Source: an uncultured Aquincola sp. (lineage in GTDB: Bacteria > Pseudomonadota > Gammaproteobacteria > Burkholderiales > Burkholderiaceae). Taken from it: a stretch of DNA of 10,375 nucleotides. This document shows, piece by piece, positions 5,716-10,375 of this stretch. Positions within the stretch are counted from its first letter, which is position 1, and each line of letters begins with the position of its first letter. The notes under the pieces were generated by a model. That model searched no databases and was not told where the DNA came from. It saw nothing but the letters and a program-made list of their open reading frames with translations. The translations under genes were made by a program, and so were the position numbers. The stretch covers positions 1-10,375 of the forward strand of contig CAKZXL010000596.1 of assembly GCA_937883885.1 (NCBI GenBank), given 5' to 3'.

Positions 5716-6475
5716 GGGTGTCCGGTGGCGGCAGCGACTGCATGCTGCCATCGGGCGCAATGACCTGGGCCGACGCCAGTCGGCCCCCTCTGGCGCGCAG
5801 CACCAGCACCGCCTGCGGCGGCTGCTGCGTCACCGCCTCTGCCAGCGTGCGGTACGGCAGGCAGCCGTAGGCATTGCAGGTATCGCCGCGGTCTTCCCGC
5901 GGCAGCGCGCAACCCCGCGCGCCATGGAACAGGCACGACCCCTGCACATGCTCGGCCGGCAAGGCCTGCAGGTAGGCTTGTACCGCCGCTTCGGGCGGCT
6001 GGCCGGGATGGCGCAGCAGCCAGCGCTGCAGCGCACCGTCGTGCAGGAAGGCATGGTCGCCAAGGCCTGCGGTGCAGCAGCGGCCCTGGCAATGGCGGCA
6101 CAAGGCGGCGCCTGCAGCGGCGGCAGCCATGGCCGTTGCATCGTCGACCTGCGCTTCTTCAGGGCCCGCGCCCGCGGCCAGCTGCCGGGCCGCCTCCATC
6201 GCGGCCTGCCGCCAGGCCTCACGCACCACTTCGCGCTCATCAGGCCGCGTGGGCACCAGCGTGGCCTGGTACGGCAGCAGCCACACCGCTTCACCCACGC
6301 GGCTGCCACCCGTCAGCTGGCGCGCGGCGGCCAGGCCGGCGTCGGTCATGGCCTGCCGTTCGGCCTCGATGCGCTGCGCCTCGTTGCGCTGCTGGCAGGC
6401 GGCGCGGCGGCACAGCGTCTGGCCGCGCTGCGGGTCCAGCGCTTCCAGCGGCCGGTGGCACAGGCGGCACTTCAT
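5705..6475 (-). CDS. Cysteine-rich putative metal-binding protein (CxxCxxxCC type)
   Basis: The 256-residue product has 12 cysteines in paired groups: Cys3/6 (CRLC) and Cys22/27 form a possible N-terminal zinc-ribbon; Cys126/129/133/134 form CRHCQGRCC; Cys181/189 lie in CLFHGARGC; and Cys200/205 lie in CNAYGC after LPREDRGD. The second half resembles YkgJ-like CxxCxxxCC proteins, thought to bind zinc or an iron-sulfur cluster, where a late block near an Arg/Pro-rich segment completes the site. The assignment is by pattern only. No signal peptide or membrane helix is visible, so it is probably cytosolic. The start overlaps the stop of the Tat-exported protein gene as ATGA (6472-6475), with no independent Shine-Dalgarno sequence, so coupled translation is expected. 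A longer in-frame reading to 6769 lies inside the upstream gene and is rejected. The function is unknown; a role in maturing a metalloprotein is speculation. Confidence 0.8.
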   Translation of the reverse strand: MKCRLCHRPLEALDPQRGQTLCRRAACQQRNEAQRIEAERQAMTDAGLAAARQLTGGSRVGEAVWLLPYQATLVPTRPDEREVVREAWRQAAMEAARQLAAGAGPEEAQVDDATAMAAAAAGAALCRHCQGRCCTAGLGDHAFLHDGALQRWLLRHPGQPPEAAVQAYLQALPAEHVQGSCLFHGARGCALPREDRGDTCNAYGCLPYRTLAEAVTQQPPQAVLVLRARGGRLASAQVIAPDGSMQSLPPPDTQPA

Positions 6476-8673
6476 GCGGCCGGCCGGGCCGGGTGCGTCG
6501 GCAGCACCGCCAGCGTGCTGCGGCAGCAGGCCAGCAGCTTTTGCTGGCGGATGGCCGCGCCCAGCTCGGCGAAGTTGGCGGCCCCGCGCAGGCGGGCCAG
6601 CGCTTCGGCGGTGCCGGGCGCCTGGTGGCGGTCGCATTCGTCCAGCGCCAGGTGCATCTGCGCCCAGAAGCTGCCCGGGTCGGGGTAGAAGCCGAAAGCC
6701 AGCGGCCCGGCCACGCCCGGGTTGGGAAAGCCCACCGCGTTGCGGAAGATCTCGCCCCAGTCGCGGCACCAGGGGCCGGTGCCCTTCTCGAAGTCCACCG
6801 TCGCCGGGTCCACCCCGGCCGGTGACGGCACGATGATGGGTGCATCGCCATCGGGCCCGTGTGGGTCGGCCTGCTGGCCGGTCTGGTGCACGTACAGGAA
6901 CTCATGGGGCCCGGTGCCGCCCAGGCGGCCGATGGTGCCCTTGGCCAGGTACTGGAACACCTGCGCCATGCGGCTGCGGGTGGCCGCATCGCCGGCCGCC
7001 TGCGCCGCCAGGCCCAGGCCCCAGCTGGCCACCAGGAAGTCGTGCTGCCAGGTCTGGATCGACACCCCAGAGCCCCACTGCGGCACGGTGCCGAACGGGT
7101 TGTTGGGCTGGGCCACCACCCGCTGCCAGTAGAAGTCGACGTTGGCCTTGACCGAATGCTGCAACTCGCGTTTGAGCGGATGGTCGTCGGGCGTGGCCAC
7201 CGCGGCCAGGAACAACGTGCGCAGGAACCAGGCGGTGCCGCGCAGCTGGTGCACCGCGTACAGGCACAGGCCGTCGCTGCGCTCGCGCGACATGCCCTTG
7301 GCCAGGTAGTTGGCCGTGGCCTGGAACTGGCACTGCTCCATCAGGTAGTGGCGGCCGCTGGCCAGGTAGGCGCCATACGGCGGCGCCGGCGAATGGGTGA
7401 TGGCGTATTCGTCTTCGCCGGCCGGCATGTCGCCGGTGGGGGCCGGCGTGTAGCGCAGCGTGGCATAGGTATCCAGCCCGGCGAAGTGGCTGGGGCCTTG
7501 TGCGGGGCCGGCCATCTGCGTCAACGGGTGCTCGGAAAAGGCCACCGGGCGGCCGGTCTTCTCGTCGCGGTAATGGATGCCGTAGCGGCCCCAGGACCAG
7601 CCCTGGCGAAGCATCGATTCATAGGCCAGCGGATCATCCGACACCAGGTAGGCCACTTCCCAGCCGGGTTGCGGCGCAATGCCTTCGTAATGGCCACCGC
7701 CGTACATGCCGGTGCGAAACAGGCCCCGCTGCAGCGGCTGGTAGCTGGCGTTGGCCAGGCCGGTCCATCTCGCGTAGTGGGTGCCGGGGTCGGGCCGCAC
7801 CACACGCTGCGTGGCGATGAGGTAGGCGCGATCCTGCTTGGGCGCCACACGCGGCTCGGGCCCGTTCCAGTGGCTCATCGCACGGCCGTCGATCAGGGGC
7901 GTGCGGGTGTGGTGGCCCAGGCCCACCACGCGGTCGAAGCAGGTGCGGCCGTCCAGCTGCACCACGAAGCGCGCTTGCTTGTGCGTGGGGCCGGGCACCA
8001 GCAGCCAGCCGTTTTCCACGTACGGAAACACCTCCACCTCGCCGTTGGCATACAGGCACAGCTCCAGCCGCAGCATCAGGTGCGCATCGGTGCCCGCAGG
8101 CTGGCTGAAGATCCACGACGACATGCGCGGCCCGCTGACCCACGGCTCGGCGCCGCGCAACCAGCCTTCGCCTTGCCAGGTGGCGGTGCCGAAGCCTTCG
8201 GCCTCGATGCTCACCACCGTGCCGCCGCGCTGCAGGTCGGCCAGCGTGAGCGGCGGCGGCGAAAGCGCCGGTAGCGGGGCGCTGGCCAGCTGCAGCAGCG
8301 TGGGCCGGCCGGCCTGCACGTCGGCATGCCCGGCCACGATGGCGAACGCCGCCGAACCATCGGGGTGGCGGTTCTTCACCGTGGCCTGCGCAACGGCGGG
8401 GCGGCCGTCCGCCAACAGCAGCTGCAGCTGGCGGCCGGCCGGCACGTCGCCGGGGCACAGGCACACGCCGGCCATGAAGGGCGCCGCACGGCGGCTGGCC
8501 GGGCTGCGCAGCGCCAGGGTGCTGAAGGCCGGGGCTGGGCCGTTGCCCGCGGGCAGCGCCACCGCCGGCAGCGCCGCAGCGGGCAAGGCGGCCAGCAGCG
8601 CCCGGCGCGACAAGGAGAACGCAGGATGCCCGGGCGGGGCGCGGCGACGGGAGGAACGGCTCATGCCCGTCAT
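6472..8673 (-). CDS. Tat-exported large protein of unknown function, possibly glycan-active
   Basis: The 733-residue product begins with a twin-arginine signal: SRRALLA (22-28), a hydrophobic Ala/Leu/Pro run to about 41, and a likely cleavage near ALPAG. Export folded to the periplasm or outside is therefore expected. Residues 50-350 look beta-rich, with LYANGEVEVFPYVENGW near 207-223. Residues 420-600 look helical, with HSPAPPYGAYLASGRHYLMEQCQ (427-449), RGTAWFLRTLFLAA (478-491) and TPDDHPLK (494-501). This beta-then-helical-toroid order, with aromatic and His residues, recalls polysaccharide lyases and RIFT-barrel/PcRGLX-like proteins, but no catalytic set can be named with confidence. There is no lipobox. 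The start at 8673 or 8664 (MSRSS) cannot be decided; neither has a strong Shine-Dalgarno sequence. It is divergent from a LysR gene 20 bases away and overlaps the Cys-rich gene downstream. Confidence 0.87.
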   Translation of the reverse strand: MTGMSRSSRRRAPPGHPAFSLSRRALLAALPAAALPAVALPAGNGPAPAFSTLALRSPASRRAAPFMAGVCLCPGDVPAGRQLQLLLADGRPAVAQATVKNRHPDGSAAFAIVAGHADVQAGRPTLLQLASAPLPALSPPPLTLADLQRGGTVVSIEAEGFGTATWQGEGWLRGAEPWVSGPRMSSWIFSQPAGTDAHLMLRLELCLYANGEVEVFPYVENGWLLVPGPTHKQARFVVQLDGRTCFDRVVGLGHHTRTPLIDGRAMSHWNGPEPRVAPKQDRAYLIATQRVVRPDPGTHYARWTGLANASYQPLQRGLFRTGMYGGGHYEGIAPQPGWEVAYLVSDDPLAYESMLRQGWSWGRYGIHYRDEKTGRPVAFSEHPLTQMAGPAQGPSHFAGLDTYATLRYTPAPTGDMPAGEDEYAITHSPAPPYGAYLASGRHYLMEQCQFQATANYLAKGMSRERSDGLCLYAVHQLRGTAWFLRTLFLAAVATPDDHPLKRELQHSVKANVDFYWQRVVAQPNNPFGTVPQWGSGVSIQTWQHDFLVASWGLGLAAQAAGDAATRSRMAQVFQYLAKGTIGRLGGTGPHEFLYVHQTGQQADPHGPDGDAPIIVPSPAGVDPATVDFEKGTGPWCRDWGEIFRNAVGFPNPGVAGPLAFGFYPDPGSFWAQMHLALDECDRHQAPGTAEALARLRGAANFAELGAAIRQQKLLACCRSTLAVLPTHPARPAA

Positions 8674-8696
8674 CAGAACACGACAATGCAGGCATG
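8662..8696. promoter_or_regulatory. Very short divergent control region shared by the Tat-protein operon and the LysR gene
   Basis: The two start codons (8673 minus, 8694 plus) are only 20 bases apart, so the promoters must lie partly inside the opposite coding sequence or the transcripts must be nearly leaderless. An inverted repeat ATGCC (8663-8667)/GGCAT (8691-8695) spans the region and includes both the LysR ATG and the alternative minus start. LysR regulators usually bind such divergent regions; the actual operator cannot be fixed by eye. Confidence 0.4.
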
Positions 8697-9671
8697 GACC
8701 AACTCAAAGCCATGCGCACGCTGCTGCGTGTCGTCGACGAAGGCAGCTTTGCCGCTGCGGCGCGGGCCCTGAACATGGCGCCGGCCGGCGTCACCCGCCT
8801 GGTGGCCGAACTCGAAGCGCGGCTGGGCACGCGCCTGATCCACCGCACCACGCGGCACCTGTCGCTCACCGAGATCGGCGAGCACTACGTGGAGCGCGCC
8901 CGCGGCATCCTGGCCGAGGTGGAAGCGGCCGAAGCCGAAGTGCACAGCGCCCACCGCGACCCACGCGGCGTGGTGCGGCTGCGCTGCCCGCCGGCCTTTG
9001 CGGTGCACCAGCTGGCCCAGGTGCTGCCGGGCTTTCACGACCGCTTTCCGCAGGTCACGGTGGAGATCAGCGCCACCGGCCTGTCGGACGAGATGGACGA
9101 CAGCCAGGACATCACCGTGCTGTGGAGCCGCGACCCGCTGGAGGGCGACTTCGTGGCCCGCCGCCTGGCGCGCAGCGAGGTGGTGCTGTGTGCATCGCCC
9201 GGCTACCTGGCCCGCCACGGCACGCCGCAGCAGCCGGCCGACCTGGCCAGCCACCGCATGCTCACGCGGCCGATGAACGACCCCTACGAGCGCCTGGGCC
9301 TGCAGCCGGTGACCGACGAGCCCCCCGCGCTGCGGGAGATCACGGACGAAGCCGACGACGCAGGCCGCGTGCAGGTGCACTGGGCGCTGACGCCGCTGCG
9401 CTCGCTCAACAGCGACCTCAAGCACGCCAGCACCCTGGCCGGCCTGGGCATTGCGGCGCTGCCCACCTTCATCGCCGGGCAGGCCTTGAAGGACGGCAGC
9501 CTGGTGCACGTGCTGCCGGGCTGGCGGGTGTTCTCGCTCACGCTGTGGGCCTGCATTCCCACGCGCAAGCATGTGCCGGTGCGCACCCGCGCGCTGCTGG
9601 ACTACCTGGTCCAGGCCTTCGGCGGCCAGGACGTGGACCCCTGGCTAGCCGCGCTGGAGCGCCGCCCATGA
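8694..9671 (+). CDS. LysR-family transcriptional regulator
   Basis: The 325-residue product has the LysR N-terminal winged helix-turn-helix (residues 1-60): FLRVVDEGSFAAAAR-like positions 11-24, the recognition helix MAPAGVTRLVAELEARLG (28-45) and RLIHRTTRHLSLTEIG (47-62). A linker helix follows and then a periplasmic-binding-like effector domain from about 92 to 300, including DFVARRLARSEVVLCASPGYL. It resembles the CrgA-like/aryl-acid subgroup common in Burkholderiales. A typical LysR acts as a tetramer on its own and the divergent promoter, so the Tat-exported protein operon is the likely target (inference). The effector is unknown. The Shine-Dalgarno sequence is weak. The stop overlaps the NUDIX start as ATGA at 9668-9671. 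Confidence 0.95.
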   Translation: MDQLKAMRTLLRVVDEGSFAAAARALNMAPAGVTRLVAELEARLGTRLIHRTTRHLSLTEIGEHYVERARGILAEVEAAEAEVHSAHRDPRGVVRLRCPPAFAVHQLAQVLPGFHDRFPQVTVEISATGLSDEMDDSQDITVLWSRDPLEGDFVARRLARSEVVLCASPGYLARHGTPQQPADLASHRMLTRPMNDPYERLGLQPVTDEPPALREITDEADDAGRVQVHWALTPLRSLNSDLKHASTLAGLGIAALPTFIAGQALKDGSLVHVLPGWRVFSLTLWACIPTRKHVPVRTRALLDYLVQAFGGQDVDPWLAALERRP

Positions 9672-10102
9672 AGACCACCTCGTACGGCGTCGTGATCGAC
9701 GATGGCCAGGGCCGGCTGCTGCTGGCCCATGCCACCGGCAGCCGCTGGTGGGACCTGCCCAAGGGCGGTGCCGAGCCCGGCGAAAGCCCGCGTCAGGCGG
9801 CCGTGCGCGAGGTGCTGGAAGAAACCGGCCTGGTGCTGCAGCCCGACGACCTGGAAGACCTGGGCCTGCAGGCCTACCGGCCGCAGAAGGACCTGCACCT
9901 GTTTCGCACCCGGCTGCCCATGGACCGCTGCGACCTGTCGGGCTGCGCCTGCACCAGCTTCTTTGCGCACCACCGCACCGGCGTGATGACGCCCGAGGTC
10001 GACGCCTGGCGCTGGGCCGCGCCGCAGGAGCTGCCCCAGCTGTGCGCCCCCGCGATGCTGAAGCTGCTGGCCCGGCTGGGCCTGGCGCCAGCGGCCGGCT
10101 GA
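9668..10102 (+). CDS. NUDIX hydrolase
   Basis: The 144-residue product contains an intact Nudix box at residues 33-55: G33, E39, then REVLEETGL with Arg47, Glu48, Glu51 and Glu52, which coordinate the divalent metal used to hydrolyse nucleoside diphosphate-linked substrates. Upstream, WWDLPKG (27-33) is typical of the fold. The substrate cannot be predicted; the small size and RWWDLPKGG start fit MutT/diadenosine-polyphosphate-type housecleaning enzymes. The ATG overlaps the LysR stop (ATGA) and is served by GGAG (9656-9659) 8 bases upstream, so it is co-transcribed with the regulator and probably translationally coupled. Longer in-frame readings that run back through the LysR region are rejected. 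Confidence 0.95.
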   Translation: MKTTSYGVVIDDGQGRLLLAHATGSRWWDLPKGGAEPGESPRQAAVREVLEETGLVLQPDDLEDLGLQAYRPQKDLHLFRTRLPMDRCDLSGCACTSFFAHHRTGVMTPEVDAWRWAAPQELPQLCAPAMLKLLARLGLAPAAG

Positions 10103-10109
10103 AGCCGGC
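10094..10109 (+). terminator. Hairpin overlapping the NUDIX stop codon
   Basis: GCCGGC (10094-10099) and GCCGGC (10104-10109) pair across a TGAA loop that contains the stop codon. The core is the same GCCGGC palindrome as in the hairpin at 5698-5715. No T run follows, so true termination is uncertain. Confidence 0.35.
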
Positions 10110-10121
10110 TGGCCGCCGCGC

Positions 10122-10289
10122 GGCCACCTCGGCTCGGGCAGCGAGATTCCGGCCACCTTCGCGGCGCGGCAGAAGGCCAACGTGCGTTTCATCGCGGTGA
10201 TCCGCGAAGACCTGAACAACCAGCTGACGTTGGCGCGCAAGGGCAGCGGCATCGAGTCGATGCGAGGCGCCGGCAGCCCGGCGGCCTGA
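10122..10289 (+). pseudogene. Start-less coding fragment (C-terminal end of an unidentified protein) or small ORF
   Basis: The frame is open from 10062 and ends with TGA at 10287-10289. From about 10122 nearly every codon ends in G or C, and the peptide reads like protein: QKANVRFIAVIREDLNNQLT-type sequence, ending GSPAA. No ATG, GTG or TTG occurs before GTG at 10182, so a normal 5' end is missing and the stretch looks like the tail of a broken gene. Alternatively GTG 10182, preceded by AGAAGG at 5-base spacing, could start a 35-residue small protein. I do not recognise the family. The stop lies 3 bases from the convergent gene on the other strand. Confidence 0.45.
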
Positions 10290-10292
10290 GCC

Positions 10293-10375
10293 TCAGCGCA
10301 CGTTGCCGCGCGGCTCGGCGTTGTTGATGCGCACCTTGAACTTGCCTTCGCGCATCGCCTTCTCGCGCGCGGCCA
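10293..10375 (-). CDS. Unidentified protein, C-terminal 26 residues (cut by window edge)
   Basis: Reading the minus strand, an open frame enters from the right edge and ends with TGA at 10293-10295. The peptide ends EGKFKVRINNAEPRGNVR, with codons consistently ending in G or C and good protein-like composition. It is too short to assign to a family. It is convergent with the fragment on plus, separated by 3 bases. Confidence 0.6.
   Translation of the reverse strand, partial: AAREKAMREGKFKVRINNAEPRGNVR

Noticed and set aside
6859..8274. 471-codon open frame on plus antisense to the Tat-exported protein
   Set aside because: Low-complexity Gly/Ala/Arg/His composition; it lies opposite a gene with a clear signal peptide and operon position.
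7838..9667. Long in-frame extension upstream of the NUDIX hydrolase
   Set aside because: It runs through the LysR gene and part of the divergent gene in a different frame with non-protein-like sequence; the ATG at 9668 has a ribosome site and matches the family length.

Overview
The window looks like chromosomal DNA of a high-GC betaproteobacterium, most likely order Burkholderiales (Rubrivivax/Ideonella/Roseateles-like). The grounds are the strong G/C bias at third codon positions, the lysine-alanine tailed HU-like protein and the general gene repertoire. No rRNA, tRNA, CRISPR array, insertion sequence or phage module is visible. The window is densely coding: the largest gap between recognisable genes is about 245 bases.

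Layout. At 1-1389 (minus) a DUF1289 protein, dgoK and the 5' end of dgoA form a tightly coupled run joined by ATGA overlaps; dgoK and dgoA belong to D-galactonate (De Ley-Doudoroff type) catabolism. At 1470-2124 (minus) lies an overlapping DUF4160/DUF2442 pair of small proteins. At 2169-4952 (minus) lies a large membrane-bound hybrid histidine kinase with its own receiver domain; a compact intrinsic terminator lies between it and the DUF4160 gene. At 5198-5689 (plus) lies an HU-family protein with a histone H1-like Lys/Ala tail. At 5705-8673 (minus) lies a two-gene operon: a Tat-exported protein of 733 residues and a 12-cysteine protein joined by an ATGA overlap. Divergent from it, with only 20 bases between start codons, come a LysR-type regulator and a NUDIX hydrolase (8694-10102, plus), again joined by an ATGA overlap. 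At the right edge are a start-less coding fragment on plus and the last 26 codons of an unidentified minus-strand gene.

How the genes may work together. The dgo genes act in sugar-acid catabolism. The LysR regulator probably controls the divergent Tat-protein/Cys-rich operon, because the gap leaves no room for independent promoters. The kinase, the HU-like protein and the DUF4160/DUF2442 pair look like stand-alone units. The least explained module is the LysR/Tat-exported protein/Cys-rich protein locus; the rest is largely ordinary accessory and housekeeping content. All functional statements rest on motif recognition by eye.
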